This document shows positions 42,564 to 51,632 of a stretch of DNA of 64,000 nucleotides, piece after piece. Position 1 is the first letter of the stretch. Each line of letters opens with the position of its first letter. The notes beneath the pieces are model-generated. The model was not told the origin of the DNA. It made no database searches and was given only the letters and a program-made list of their open reading frames with translations. Source of the DNA: Desulfamplus sp964425195 (lineage in GTDB: Bacteria; Desulfobacterota; Desulfobacteria; Desulfobacterales; Desulfobacteraceae); assembly GCA_964425195.1 (NCBI GenBank), contig CAYRLG010000009.1, positions 52,446-116,445 of the forward strand, given 5' to 3'. Position numbers and translations under genes: made by a program.

Positions 42564-43904
42564 ATGAACTCATTAGATTTTTTACAATCAATAAGTGCCA
42601 GTTCAAGGCGGAAGCAGCAGACAGAAACTATTCCATCTATTAAAATGATGTATGGGCTTTCTGTTGCTCTTCATATTTTGCTGATTTTGATTTGTATGTT
42701 TGCTCAAAAACTCAATCCAGTTCCTGTTGTTCCTTTTGCGGTTCAGGTTGATTTAGTCTCTTTCACACCCGGAGTTCCGGAAAGTAGCTCAGGTTCTAAA
42801 TCAAAAGATTTAAAACCTGATTTAGGAGGGGAAGAAGAGGTGGACTCGACTTCTCAATCTGTGAAGCAGTCTAAAACTGGCACCAAGAGCAAAAGCAGTG
42901 AAGAAGCTGAAAGCCATAAGGAGTTGGATGATGCTTCTGCAGCTCCTGTTAAAGCTTTGAAAAAAAAGAGTATGAAACCGGACGATGTAGAGATTAAAAC
43001 AAAAACAGAAATTCCTGCTGAAACTAAAAAAGCTGAACCAAAACCTGAACCAAAACCCGAACCAAAACCCGAACCAAAACCCGAACCAAAACCCGAACCA
43101 AAACCTGAAGTTATTGAAAAAGCAGAAATAGAAGAACCTACTATTGCAAAAAAGAAAGAGTCTTTAAAAAAGAAAACCTATGATTCTAAAAAGGTTGAAG
43201 AAAGTGTAAAGGAGACTGTAGCTGAAACAGAGCCTCCTAAAAATAAGACCGTTGCTGCTAAGGAAACTAAGTCGGTTCAATCTACAACAGATGAAAAAAG
43301 CGGGCAAGAAGATGCTGACAAGGGTAAAAGTTCAGAAAAAAATAATACCGAAAAGTCCGTTGTTCAAAATGAAAAAAAATCTGGTAATGGGACTGGAAGT
43401 TCTGATGGCGGTAAATCTGAAGATTCTGGTGTAGATGGTGGCGATGAAGGAAAAGCAAATTTAGCAAAATCTTTAAGTCGATTAAGAGATCAAGTGGCAA
43501 GTCAATCTGCTAAAAAAGGAGGCAGTGGTGGTACTGGAAGCGGTGGTGTCTCAGGTTCTTCGGGTGGCGGGGCAATTGCTTCAGCTGGTGGCGGACAAGG
43601 AAGTGGCTCTACGGCAGAGGCTATAGGTCTTTATAATCTTGAATTGTATTACAAAATAAGACAAAATTGGTCATATAATCCAGGTCTTGCGGGGGTAGAT
43701 GGTAAAGCTGAAGTGAGAATCGTAATTAAAATATTACAAAATGGCGAGATAAGAGATATTTGGTTTGAGACCCACTCGGGTAATAGCCATCTTGATGAAT
43801 CTGCATTAAAAGCAGTAAAAAAATCTAATCCTTTGCCTGCCTTGCCGGCTGGTTATACCTCCTATGATATAGGTCTTATATTCACACCTTCTGGCTTGAA
43901 GTAA
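42564..43904 (+). CDS. tolA: TolA/TonB-type periplasmic linker protein
   Basis: Carries energy from TolQR across the periplasm. The 446-residue product has one TM helix (about residues 33-50, SVALHILLILICMF), a long charged linker, and a TonB/TolA C-terminal domain (YKIRQNWSYNPGLAGVDGKA; LDESALKAVKKSNPLPALP). The linker includes six EPKP units encoded by a 12-base tandem repeat, then Lys/Glu-rich and Gly/Ser-rich segments. Its place between tolR and tolB settles it as the TolA of this system. Confidence 0.9.
   Translation: MNSLDFLQSISASSRRKQQTETIPSIKMMYGLSVALHILLILICMFAQKLNPVPVVPFAVQVDLVSFTPGVPESSSGSKSKDLKPDLGGEEEVDSTSQSVKQSKTGTKSKSSEEAESHKELDDASAAPVKALKKKSMKPDDVEIKTKTEIPAETKKAEPKPEPKPEPKPEPKPEPKPEPKPEVIEKAEIEEPTIAKKKESLKKKTYDSKKVEESVKETVAETEPPKNKTVAAKETKSVQSTTDEKSGQEDADKGKSSEKNNTEKSVVQNEKKSGNGTGSSDGGKSEDSGVDGGDEGKANLAKSLSRLRDQVASQSAKKGGSGGTGSGGVSGSSGGGAIASAGGGQGSGSTAEAIGLYNLELYYKIRQNWSYNPGLAGVDGKAEVRIVIKILQNGEIRDIWFETHSGNSHLDESALKAVKKSNPLPALPAGYTSYDIGLIFTPSGLK
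43035..43106 (+). repeat. Six tandem 12-base units coding (EPKP)6 in tolA
   Basis: Unit GAACCAAAACC(C/T) repeated six times without interruption. The units are identical except for the last base of the first and sixth. The array is likely to vary in copy number between strains. Confidence 0.95.
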
Positions 43905-43979
43905 TTTTCTTTGTTTTTTTAATATTCTTTGTTATAATTGTTTTGCTGATAACAACTTTAAACCATTAAATATATATTG

Positions 43980-45350
43980 ATGAATATCATGGCTCAAAAC
44001 ATAGGTAAAAAATTGATGATAGCACTAAATTCATGTAGATTTTTTTTGTTACGTGGATTATTGTGCGTTCTGGTATTTTCTCCAGCATTTGTAATGGCAC
44101 AACATGCGTATATTAACATTAATGATCCATTAATGAGGAAAATTCCTATAGCTATACCATATTTCAAGGCTTCTACTGGTCATGAACAAGAGATATCTCT
44201 TGGCAAAAATGCTGTAGATATTATGTCCAATGCACTTGATTTTACTGGATATCTTGCTGTTATGGATAAAGGAGCTTTTATTGAGAATCCATCTCAGAAG
44301 GGGATTACCGGTGCCGATATTAACTATAAAAATTGGACGGTTATCGGTGCAGAGCTTTTAGTTACTGGTGGAATTGTAGAGCAAAATGGAGCTGTAAGGT
44401 TAGAATTAAGACTGTTCGACACTTTTAAAGAGACACTTCTTATAGGTAAGGTTTATACTGGTCATAAAGAAGATGTTAAAAGTATGGTTTATCGTTTCTG
44501 TGCTGAAATATCCTTACTTTTAACTGGTAAAATAGGTGTATTTGGAAGTAGATTGGTTTTTGTTTCTACTGTGAAAGGAAATAAAGAGATATTTACCTCT
44601 GATTTTGATGGTGGCAATATTACTCGGGTGACAAATTTTAACAATATAAGTATGACGCCCGCATGGTCATCTGACGGAAACTTTATTGCTTTTACATCTT
44701 ATGCTAAGGGTAATCCAGATTTGTATATTAGAGATTTAAGAACAAATCATGATGTTTTAGTGTCAAAAAAAGGGTTGAACATAACTCCCGCATGGATTCC
44801 CGGGCAGTTTGCTTTAGCAGCTACTTTAAGTTTCTCTGGAGATCAGGATATCTATTTGATATCTGGATCAGGTCAGATAAAACGCCAGTTGACCAAAGAG
44901 ATGGGTATTGATGTTTCTCCAGCATTTTCTCCGGATGGTACAAGATTTGCATTTGTTTCCAAACGTTCAGGAACGCCACAGATTTATATTGGAGATACTG
45001 GTTCAAATTCAGCTACAAGGCTTACTTTTCAGGGAAATTATAATACATCGCCAGCATGGTCACCAGATGGTGAAAAGATTGCTTATGTTGGTGTTGTTAA
45101 AAATAGTATTAACATTTATGTTATTGGTGTCAATGGGGGTGGACCGACTCAGCTGACAAGCGGTCAGGGAGATAATGAAGACCCATCATGGTCTCCTGAT
45201 GGTAATCTTATAGCCTTCAGTTCAACACGCCAAGGGACATCAAGAATATTTGTAATGACTTCAACTGGAGCAGATCAAAGGCTTCTTTTTACTTACGGAG
45301 GAGCTCAGACTGATCCTATGTGGTCATCTTCGTTCGGCAATAAACAATAA
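43980..45350 (+). CDS. tolB: TolB, periplasmic beta-propeller of Tol-Pal
   Basis: Binds Pal and outer-membrane partners. The 456-residue product has a signal peptide (RGLLCVLVFSPAFVMA), an N-terminal alpha/beta domain (IPIAIPYFKAS) and a six-bladed propeller of WD40-like TolB repeats (ITRVTNFNNISMTPAWSSDG; SPAFSPDGTRFAFVSKRSG; EDPSWSPDGNLIAFSS). ATG at 43980 is preceded in frame by TTG at 43977; an internal ATG at 43989 is also possible. It is followed by pal after 30 bases. Confidence 0.96.
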   Translation: MNIMAQNIGKKLMIALNSCRFFLLRGLLCVLVFSPAFVMAQHAYININDPLMRKIPIAIPYFKASTGHEQEISLGKNAVDIMSNALDFTGYLAVMDKGAFIENPSQKGITGADINYKNWTVIGAELLVTGGIVEQNGAVRLELRLFDTFKETLLIGKVYTGHKEDVKSMVYRFCAEISLLLTGKIGVFGSRLVFVSTVKGNKEIFTSDFDGGNITRVTNFNNISMTPAWSSDGNFIAFTSYAKGNPDLYIRDLRTNHDVLVSKKGLNITPAWIPGQFALAATLSFSGDQDIYLISGSGQIKRQLTKEMGIDVSPAFSPDGTRFAFVSKRSGTPQIYIGDTGSNSATRLTFQGNYNTSPAWSPDGEKIAYVGVVKNSINIYVIGVNGGGPTQLTSGQGDNEDPSWSPDGNLIAFSSTRQGTSRIFVMTSTGADQRLLFTYGGAQTDPMWSSSFGNKQ

Positions 45351-45380
45351 AAATGATTCAAAACCTTAGGAGGAAAAAAG

Positions 45381-45941
45381 ATGGGAAAAAGAGTTATCGT
45401 TAATGTTATGGTTGTGCTCTTTCTGTCAGCAATGATGCTGACCGTTTCGTGCGCCAAAAAAAGTGTTGAAACAGATCCGTCTGCTGGTATTCAGAGCGGC
45501 TCTTCACAAGATGGACTTTCTGCGGAAGAGATTGCAAGACAGAGAGCTCTTGAAGAAGAGCGTATGAGAGAAGAGGCATTAAGAAAAGCTCTTGCTGCTG
45601 AAAGAGAAAAATTTGAGATGGAAGATATCTATTTTGACTTTGACAGTTCTGAATTGAGACCAGACACCCGTATGCTTCTTAAAGAGAAAGCAGACTTTCT
45701 TAGCAGAAATAGCGGACTGACTGTTACTGTAGAGGGGCACTGCGATGAGAGAGGTACTACAGAATACAACCTTGCTCTGGGTGAAAGACGTGCTATGGCA
45801 GCAAAGAGATATTTACAGGATCTTGGTATTGCTGAGTTCCGTCTGAATACTATCAGCTATGGAGAGGAGAGACCTGCTGTACAGGGAAATGATGAATCTG
45901 CATGGTCAAAAAACAGACGTGCCCACTTTGTAATTCGTTAG
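45381..45941 (+). CDS. pal: Pal, peptidoglycan-associated lipoprotein
   Basis: Outer-membrane lipoprotein that grips peptidoglycan and TolB. The 186-residue product has a lipoprotein signal ending at Cys25 (LTVSC) and a Glu/Arg-rich linker (AEEIARQRALEEERMREEAL). An OmpA-type C-terminal domain follows (IYFDFDSSELRPDTRMLL; VEGHCDERGTTEYNLALGER). The Asp and Arg of the last block are the peptidoglycan-binding residues. AGGAGG precedes the ATG. Confidence 0.98.
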   Translation: MGKRVIVNVMVVLFLSAMMLTVSCAKKSVETDPSAGIQSGSSQDGLSAEEIARQRALEEERMREEALRKALAAEREKFEMEDIYFDFDSSELRPDTRMLLKEKADFLSRNSGLTVTVEGHCDERGTTEYNLALGERRAMAAKRYLQDLGIAEFRLNTISYGEERPAVQGNDESAWSKNRRAHFVIR

Positions 45942-45970
45942 TATTTAGTATAGTTAAATTGATTTAAACT

Positions 45971-46049
45971 AAAATTCGCCTCCTCTTCAATTTGATGACC
46001 AAAGTAAAAAAATTATCAGATTTGAGTGTCAGCAGTGGAGACGAATTTT
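45971..46049. repeat. Long-range inverted repeat between pal and cpoB
   Basis: AAAATTCGCCTCC (45971-45983) pairs with GGAGACGAATTTT (46037-46049), 12 of 13 positions, enclosing 53 bases. It could fold into a long hairpin in the pal-cpoB transcript; an operator is also possible. Confidence 0.4.
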
Positions 46050-46085
46050 ATTTAAATAGAGACAATCACAACATAGGATGCTGTA

Positions 46086-46967
46086 ATGATGAATATATTT
46101 AATTTGTTATCAGTTAGTCTTTTTGTTGTATCATTGTTCATCTCTGGATGTGTTAGCAGCAATGAATTTGCTTTACTTGAAAGCAAGGTAGCCACTCTTG
46201 AAGAGGATAATGTTAGACTGAAAAGCCAATATAATAGCATAATTAATGATAATTTTAGCTCTCTTGCGCAGGAGCAGAGAGAGAAATATGCTGAAGTTAG
46301 AGATATGATGGAGAGCCTTAAAACTGATATCCAAATGGTCAGGGGTAATCTTGAAGAATCGGAGCATAGGCTTAAGCAGGCAAGTGAGGCTGCGGGAGCA
46401 TCGGAATTAGGGCGTCTTGATAATGCTATAACGAATAATTACAGGCGTATCTTAAGGATTGAACAGCATCTTGGTCTTGAGTCATCTGAGCCTTCATCAT
46501 CTGGAGATATTGTTTCATCCCCACAAACACAGATAAGTGGCAGTGCACCGTCAAATACAGCAACTGCATCAGCAGCAACTACTGCGGAAAATGTTAGTGA
46601 AACTTCATTATACAATGAGGCTAAAGCATCTTTGGACTCCGGGAAAAATGAACAGTCGAGAAATCAGTTCCAGACTTTTATAAATCGATATCCAACCTCT
46701 GAAAATGCGGATAATGCCAGATTTTGGATAGCTGACAGCTATTACAGAGAAAAATGGTATGAAAAGGCTATTCTTGAGTACCAAAAAGTTATTGAAGAGT
46801 ACCCCAAAGGTAATAAAGTGCCATCAGCACTTCTGAAACAAGCATACTCATTTGCCAATCTTGGAGAGAAGAGTAATGCCCGTTTAATTTTAAATGAACT
46901 TATTAAAAAATATCCTCAGACTCAAGAGGCTGAAAGTGCTAAAGAAAAACTTAAAACACTAAATTGA
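46086..46967 (+). CDS. cpoB: CpoB/YbgF, Tol-Pal-associated periplasmic protein
   Basis: Coordinates outer-membrane constriction with wall synthesis. The 293-residue product has a lipoprotein-type signal (ISGC at about residue 22), a coiled-coil trimerisation region (LESKVATLEEDNVRLKSQY) and a Ser/Thr/Ala linker. C-terminal TPR repeats follow (YNEAKASLDSGKNEQSRNQF; FWIADSYYREKWYEKAILEY; LIKKYPQTQEAESAKEKL). Its position right after pal fits. Two adjacent ATGs are possible starts. Confidence 0.93.
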   Translation: MMNIFNLLSVSLFVVSLFISGCVSSNEFALLESKVATLEEDNVRLKSQYNSIINDNFSSLAQEQREKYAEVRDMMESLKTDIQMVRGNLEESEHRLKQASEAAGASELGRLDNAITNNYRRILRIEQHLGLESSEPSSSGDIVSSPQTQISGSAPSNTATASAATTAENVSETSLYNEAKASLDSGKNEQSRNQFQTFINRYPTSENADNARFWIADSYYREKWYEKAILEYQKVIEEYPKGNKVPSALLKQAYSFANLGEKSNARLILNELIKKYPQTQEAESAKEKLKTLN

Positions 46968-46996
46968 AAAAGTTTGCACACTAAACATTAACCTGA

Positions 46997-47497
46997 ATGA
47001 TCAAAGTAATAGGTATAGATCCGGGACTTGCCGGAACGGGAATCGGTCTTGTTCAGGGTGATGGACGAAAAGTATCTGCTTACTCTTTTGGTAGTATTAA
47101 TACTGATAAAAAAGAGTCTCTTTATTTACGTCTCAATTCTATTTATAGCCAAACCCTTGACTTTCTCTGTCAACAATCCCCTGACATAGTTGTTTTAGAA
47201 GATATCTTCTCTCTTAAGCAGTATCCTAATTCAGGGATTACTCTTGGAAAAGTGACAGGTGTGCTTCTACTCGCTGCTCATAAATCTGGTGCCTCTATCC
47301 AAGAGATATCAGTAAAAGAGGCTAAGAAACTTATTTCAGGTAGTGGCGGTGCTGATAAATATCAAGTTGAAAGGGCTGTGAGGAATTTTTTGAATCATCC
47401 CAAAGAGATAAGACCATTTCACTCCTCTGATGCTCTTGCTTTAGCAATCGCAGGATTTTTTAGGTGTCCAGCTGTTTTAAAAGTTAAAGAGAGTTGA
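46997..47497 (+). CDS. ruvC: RuvC, Holliday junction resolvase
   Basis: Cuts four-way junctions with RuvAB. The 166-residue product has the catalytic acids in IGIDPGLAGTGIG, VVLEDIFSLKQYPNSGI and HSSDALALAIAG, plus the basic ISVKEAKKLISGSGGADKYQV block. Length is normal. It begins 29 bases after cpoB and is the first of ruvC-ruvA-ruvB. Confidence 0.96.
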   Translation: MIKVIGIDPGLAGTGIGLVQGDGRKVSAYSFGSINTDKKESLYLRLNSIYSQTLDFLCQQSPDIVVLEDIFSLKQYPNSGITLGKVTGVLLLAAHKSGASIQEISVKEAKKLISGSGGADKYQVERAVRNFLNHPKEIRPFHSSDALALAIAGFFRCPAVLKVKES

Positions 47498-47516
47498 AAG
47501 CTATAAGGTTAATTGA

Positions 47517-48251
47517 ATGATTTCCTATATGGAAGGTAAAATATTAAAGATACATCAGGATAGGATTCTTTTATTGGCAGGATATATAGGCTATGAGATT
47601 CTCCTTCCAGTGTTTGTAATGGAGAGGGTTATCTCTGAAATTTCTGAGAGTAATAACTCCTCTTTTGACTCTTCTTCTGACAGACAGATTGCCCTTCATA
47701 TTTACTACTACCAGACAGAGAGGCAGCCTAAGCCGGTTCTGATAGGATTTAATTCGGAAGATGAGAAAGAGTTTTTTGAGATTTTTATCTCCGTTGACGC
47801 TATAGGTCCTCTTAAAGCTGTTAAAGCTATGGAAAAACCTATATCAATGATATCTACTGCTATTGAACAGCAAAATATTGATTTTTTAGCAACTTTAAAG
47901 GGAATTGGTAAAAGAACGGCTCAGAAGATTATTGCTGCTCTTCATGGCAAGGTCTCACGTTTTATTTGTGAATCTACGATTGATTCTAATGCTTATAAAG
48001 ACAGCTCAGCATCTATCTTAGAAGAAAGTTTTGGAGAGTCTTTATCTTATTCACATCCAATCGATACTCAAAGTGTCTCTATTCCTATAAATATGCAAAA
48101 AAATTATCAACAGGTCGTTGATGTACTTGTTGAACAACTTGGTTATACAGGTGTAATTGCAAAAAAAATGGTCTCTATGGCAATCAAACAAAATCCATCT
48201 ATATCAACTCCAGAAGAGATTTTTGAAGCTGTATTGCATGGAAAAATTTAA
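47517..48251 (+). CDS. ruvA: RuvA, Holliday junction DNA helicase subunit
   Basis: Tetramer that holds the junction flat and loads RuvB. Domain I (residues 1-70, MISYMEGKI; YYYQTERQPKPVLIGFNS), the helix-hairpin-helix domain (ISVDAIGPLKAVKAM; LKGIGKRTAQKIIAAL) and domain III (VVDVLVEQLGYTGVIAKKMV) are present. At 244 residues it is longer than the usual 200. A Ser-rich insertion occupies residues 40-57 and the domain II-III linker is long and Ser-rich. It starts 19 bases after ruvC. Confidence 0.94.
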   Translation: MISYMEGKILKIHQDRILLLAGYIGYEILLPVFVMERVISEISESNNSSFDSSSDRQIALHIYYYQTERQPKPVLIGFNSEDEKEFFEIFISVDAIGPLKAVKAMEKPISMISTAIEQQNIDFLATLKGIGKRTAQKIIAALHGKVSRFICESTIDSNAYKDSSASILEESFGESLSYSHPIDTQSVSIPINMQKNYQQVVDVLVEQLGYTGVIAKKMVSMAIKQNPSISTPEEIFEAVLHGKI

Positions 48252-48293
48252 ACCGTTGTTTAGGAGCTTTATAAAAAAATTGGGTAATTTACT

Positions 48294-49352
48294 ATGAGTG
48301 ATTCTATTATCTCTTTTTCTTCACTATCATCTTCATCAACTTTATCCGAGATATCTTCTCCAAAAGAGCTTCAGGCAGATAGAGATATTGATTCCGGATT
48401 TTCACTTAGACCAGAAAAATTTGATGAATATGTTGGGCAATCAGAGACAGTAGAGACTCTTAAAATTGCAATTCAAGCTGCTAAAATGAGAGGAGAATCG
48501 CTTGAACATATTCTTCTGCACGGACCTCCGGGACTTGGCAAAACAACCATATCACACATTATTGCCAATGAAATGGGAGGAACTTTAACAGTTACATCAG
48601 GTCCTGCTCTTGAAAAAGGTGGGGATCTTATTGGAATGCTTACCAATCTTGGTGATGGAGATTTCCTTTTTATTGATGAGATACATAGGATTCAAAAGAC
48701 TGTGGAAGAGTTTCTTTATCCTGCTATGGAAGATTATGCTGTAGATTTTGTCTTTGATAAAGGGATTCATGCCAGAAGTCATCGTTATAGACTAAAGTAT
48801 TTTACTCTTATAGGGGCTACTACTCGGGTTGGACTTTTATCTTCACCTTTACGTGACAGGTTTGGCATATTTAGAAGTCTCGATTTTTATACTATTGATG
48901 AATTAATAACAATTATAAAGAGATCTTCTTTGCTGTTAAAAGCTCCTATGGATACTCAAGGTGCTATGGAACTTGCTAAGAGATCGAGGGGAACCCCAAG
49001 GATAGCTAATAGGCTCTTAAAACGGGTGAGGGATTATTCTCAGGTTTGTTCAAAAGGTAAAATTACTTTAGAAAGTGTAAAAGAAGCTTTGGCTCTTGAA
49101 GGTATTGATGAAATAGGTTTGACTCCCTTAGATAGAAATTATCTAAATACAATAATTGAATTTTACAGCGGAGGTCCAGTTGGAATTGAAGCTGTCTCTG
49201 CAACTCTTCAAGAGGAGTCTGACACTCTTGTTGATGTAGTAGAACCATATCTTTTGAAGTGTGGTCTTGTTCTACGTACATCTTCCGGTCGAAAAGCATC
49301 AATAAAAGCATATAAACATCTTGGAAAGCCATATCAAAGGGAGCTTTTGTAA
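48294..49352 (+). CDS. ruvB: RuvB, branch-migration AAA+ motor
   Basis: Hexameric ATPase that drives branch migration. The 352-residue product has Walker A LLHGPPGLGKTT, Walker B FLFIDEIHR, sensor I IGATTRVGLLSSPLRDRFG and the winged helix (GPVGIEAVSATLQEESDTLV). The first 32 residues are Ser-rich and appear as an extension ahead of SLRPEKFDEYVGQSE, where the family normally begins. It closes the ruvCAB operon. Confidence 0.97.
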   Translation: MSDSIISFSSLSSSSTLSEISSPKELQADRDIDSGFSLRPEKFDEYVGQSETVETLKIAIQAAKMRGESLEHILLHGPPGLGKTTISHIIANEMGGTLTVTSGPALEKGGDLIGMLTNLGDGDFLFIDEIHRIQKTVEEFLYPAMEDYAVDFVFDKGIHARSHRYRLKYFTLIGATTRVGLLSSPLRDRFGIFRSLDFYTIDELITIIKRSSLLLKAPMDTQGAMELAKRSRGTPRIANRLLKRVRDYSQVCSKGKITLESVKEALALEGIDEIGLTPLDRNYLNTIIEFYSGGPVGIEAVSATLQEESDTLVDVVEPYLLKCGLVLRTSSGRKASIKAYKHLGKPYQRELL

Positions 49353-49357
49353 ATAGC

Positions 49358-50509
49358 ATGCTGCGTTTATACGTTAAATTGTTGATTGGAACTTCACGCT
49401 ATTTAATTAATATGCTGCTTGTCACTATTTCTTGTCTTATTTTCTCATTACAATACATAGCTATTGCAGCAGACAGTATGCTCTTATATGATAGCAGTAA
49501 TATTTATAAAGAAAATATTACTCAAAAAGAGGATGCAATAGAGTACGATATTATAAGTGATAATAACGAGATAAAATTGTATCAAAACGATCTTATTCCA
49601 TCTTCATTGATTAAACCTCCAAGGGAAGGAGCATCTGCAATTTTAGTTGAAAAAGATTCTCAGACACTTTGGGTATATAGAACAAAAAATGGTCAATATA
49701 CAAAAGTTATTCAAGCACTTTGTTCAACAGGTGAGGTAGATGGACCCAAGATGGTGGAAGGGGATAAAAAAACACCGGAGGGGATATATTTTATTAAACA
49801 GATATATGAAGATCGTTTTTTAACACCAATTTATGGGAAACGTGCTTTTACAACAGACTACCCAAACTTGTTTGATAAAAAAATTGGTAAGACAGGTAGT
49901 GCTATATGGATTCACGGTACAAATAAACGTCTTAAACCAATGGATTCAAATGGTTGTATAGCAATGAATAATGATGATGTTATCAAACTTGACCCTTATA
50001 TAGTTATAGATGAAACGCCAGTTATCATAATGAAGAGATTGGATTATACTTCTATTGAAACTACTATGACACAACGGTTAGATATCCTTAATTTTCTTTT
50101 TAAATGGATTGAATCCCTTAATAAAGGGTCGTATTTGGATTATCTTTTTCATTATGATTCAGAGTATATGCCTGATGTCAGATGGTGGACTCAGTGGGTT
50201 GATATACGTTCTCGCACAGCAGTCTCAACTAACCCTGTCAAAGCACAGTTTGAATATGTTGGTATTTACAAGCATACAGATCATTTTGTAGTTATAATGA
50301 ATTTTCAGGTGTCATCGCGTTACCGTACAATTTCTGTAGGAAGCCGTAAACTATTTATATCAAACCGTAATAGTAGAAATAGCTCTTCTTATATTGATAA
50401 TTCATATAAGATAATTGGAGATGTATTTCAAAATATTGGAGTAGATAAGGTAGATAGAGAAGCAAACGGCTTTATTGCTGCTGCAGCAAAACTCGACGGA
50501 CAGATATAA
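49358..50509 (+). CDS. L,D-transpeptidase (YkuD family)
   Basis: Predicted periplasmic peptidoglycan cross-linking or lipoprotein-anchoring enzyme, 383 residues. An N-terminal signal anchor (about residues 8-36) is followed by the YkuD domain (about 88-230). Its active site is IWIHGTNKRL, then SNGCIAMNNDD, where Cys is the nucleophile. The C-terminal 130 residues resemble the NTF2-like auxiliary domain common in such proteins (LFKWIESLNKGSYLDYL; VRWWTQWVDIRS). It is 5 bases downstream of ruvB, so it may be read from the ruv operon. Confidence 0.88.
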   Translation: MLRLYVKLLIGTSRYLINMLLVTISCLIFSLQYIAIAADSMLLYDSSNIYKENITQKEDAIEYDIISDNNEIKLYQNDLIPSSLIKPPREGASAILVEKDSQTLWVYRTKNGQYTKVIQALCSTGEVDGPKMVEGDKKTPEGIYFIKQIYEDRFLTPIYGKRAFTTDYPNLFDKKIGKTGSAIWIHGTNKRLKPMDSNGCIAMNNDDVIKLDPYIVIDETPVIIMKRLDYTSIETTMTQRLDILNFLFKWIESLNKGSYLDYLFHYDSEYMPDVRWWTQWVDIRSRTAVSTNPVKAQFEYVGIYKHTDHFVVIMNFQVSSRYRTISVGSRKLFISNRNSRNSSSYIDNSYKIIGDVFQNIGVDKVDREANGFIAAAAKLDGQI

Positions 50510-50530
50510 ATATATTGAAATCAAAATAGA

Positions 50531-50551
50531 ACTTGACTTACTGTGTCAAGT
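50531..50551 (+). promoter_or_regulatory. Inverted repeat upstream of rplM
   Basis: ACTTGAC-TTACTGT-GTCAAGT, 7-bp arms, 46 bases before rplM and just after the L,D-transpeptidase. It may be a leader element for the ribosomal operon or a weak terminator for the preceding gene. The TTGAC could also be a -35 box. Confidence 0.35.
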
Positions 50552-50597
50552 AAGGTAATGAAACCAAATTATTTTTTATGAACAGGAGAAAGGTGAA

Positions 50598-51032
50598 GTG
50601 AAAAAATATACATATAGTGCGAAACGCTCAGATAATAAAGAGAAATGGTCTATTATTGATGCCAAAGACAAAGTCTTAGGAAGAGTAGCTACTGAGGTTG
50701 CTTCAAGGATTCGTGGTAAAAATAATCCTCTTTTTACCCCACATGCTGACACTGGAGAGTGGGTAATAGTAATTAACGCAGATAAAGTACGTCTAACCGG
50801 TAATAAATGGGATCAAAAGCAGTATCACCGCCATACAGGTTATATGGGGGGAATCAAATCTATAACTGCAAGAGAGCTTCTTGAGAAAAAACCTGGAGAG
50901 CTAATAAAAAAAGCTGTAAAAGGAATGCTTCCTAAAAATCCACTGGGAAGAAAACTTAATACAAAATTGCGTGTATATGCAGGTGATGAACATCCTCATG
51001 CTGCTCAAAAACCAGAGGTTGTTGAGTTATAG
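50598..51032 (+). CDS. rplM: Large-subunit ribosomal protein uL13
   Basis: 144 residues, started from GTG after AGGAGAAAGG. Conserved blocks are WSIIDAKDKVLGRVATEVA, TPHADTGEWVIVINADKVRLTG, YHRHTGYMGGIKSI and GMLPKNPLGRKLNTKLRVY. Length is normal. It pairs with rpsI (106 bases on) as in nearly all bacteria. Confidence 0.98.
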   Translation: MKKYTYSAKRSDNKEKWSIIDAKDKVLGRVATEVASRIRGKNNPLFTPHADTGEWVIVINADKVRLTGNKWDQKQYHRHTGYMGGIKSITARELLEKKPGELIKKAVKGMLPKNPLGRKLNTKLRVYAGDEHPHAAQKPEVVEL

Positions 51033-51138
51033 TATTATTTAGTACTTTTTCAATATTAGGCAGTATTAATAAAGAGATTTAAAGGTCAGAAGACTATTGA
51101 AGTTTTTATGGAAAACATAAAGGAAATGTTGATTAGTT

Positions 51139-51534
51139 ATGGAAAATGAGAATATCTACTACGCAACTGGAAAACGTAAAAGTTCTGTTTCAAAAACATG
51201 GTTAAAACCAGGTAGCGGTAACATTACAGTGAATAATAAAGCATTAAATGACTATTTTGTACTTGATTCAGCAAGAGAACTTTTGTCCTCTCCTTTAGTT
51301 CTGACTGAAAACATTGACAAATTTGACATTAAAATCACTGTACTTGGGGGTGGCATAATGGGACAAGCTGGTGCCGTAAGGCATGGTATTACAAAAGCCC
51401 TTGTGCTTGCAAACCCTGAGCTTAGGGGAGTGCTTAAAAAAGCTGGTTTTCTTACCAGAGATGCAAGAGTAAAAGAACGAAAAAAGTATGGTCAGAAGGG
51501 TGCAAGAGCCAACTATCAGTTTTCAAAGAGATAA
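51139..51534 (+). CDS. rpsI: Small-subunit ribosomal protein uS9
   Basis: 131 residues. YYATGKRKSSVSKTWLKPG opens the protein, GGGIMGQAGAVRHGITKAL is conserved in the middle, and the tail ends GARANYQFSKR, with the terminal Lys-Arg that contacts P-site tRNA. Length is normal. The gene is followed by a strong terminator. Confidence 0.98.
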   Translation: MENENIYYATGKRKSSVSKTWLKPGSGNITVNNKALNDYFVLDSARELLSSPLVLTENIDKFDIKITVLGGGIMGQAGAVRHGITKALVLANPELRGVLKKAGFLTRDARVKERKKYGQKGARANYQFSKR

Positions 51535-51583
51535 AAAGATTATATATTTACATATATTAGAATTAGAACAATTTTTCAGAAGA

Positions 51584-51617
51584 GGGGGGCTGGTGATTTT
51601 TACCAGTCCCCTTTTTT
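51584..51617 (+). terminator. Rho-independent terminator after rpsI
   Basis: Stem GGGGGCTGGT / ACCAGTCCCC (one mismatch) followed by TTTTTTG, between rpsI and the exonuclease gene. Confidence 0.9.
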
Positions 51618-51632
51618 GTTTGCGAGTAATAT

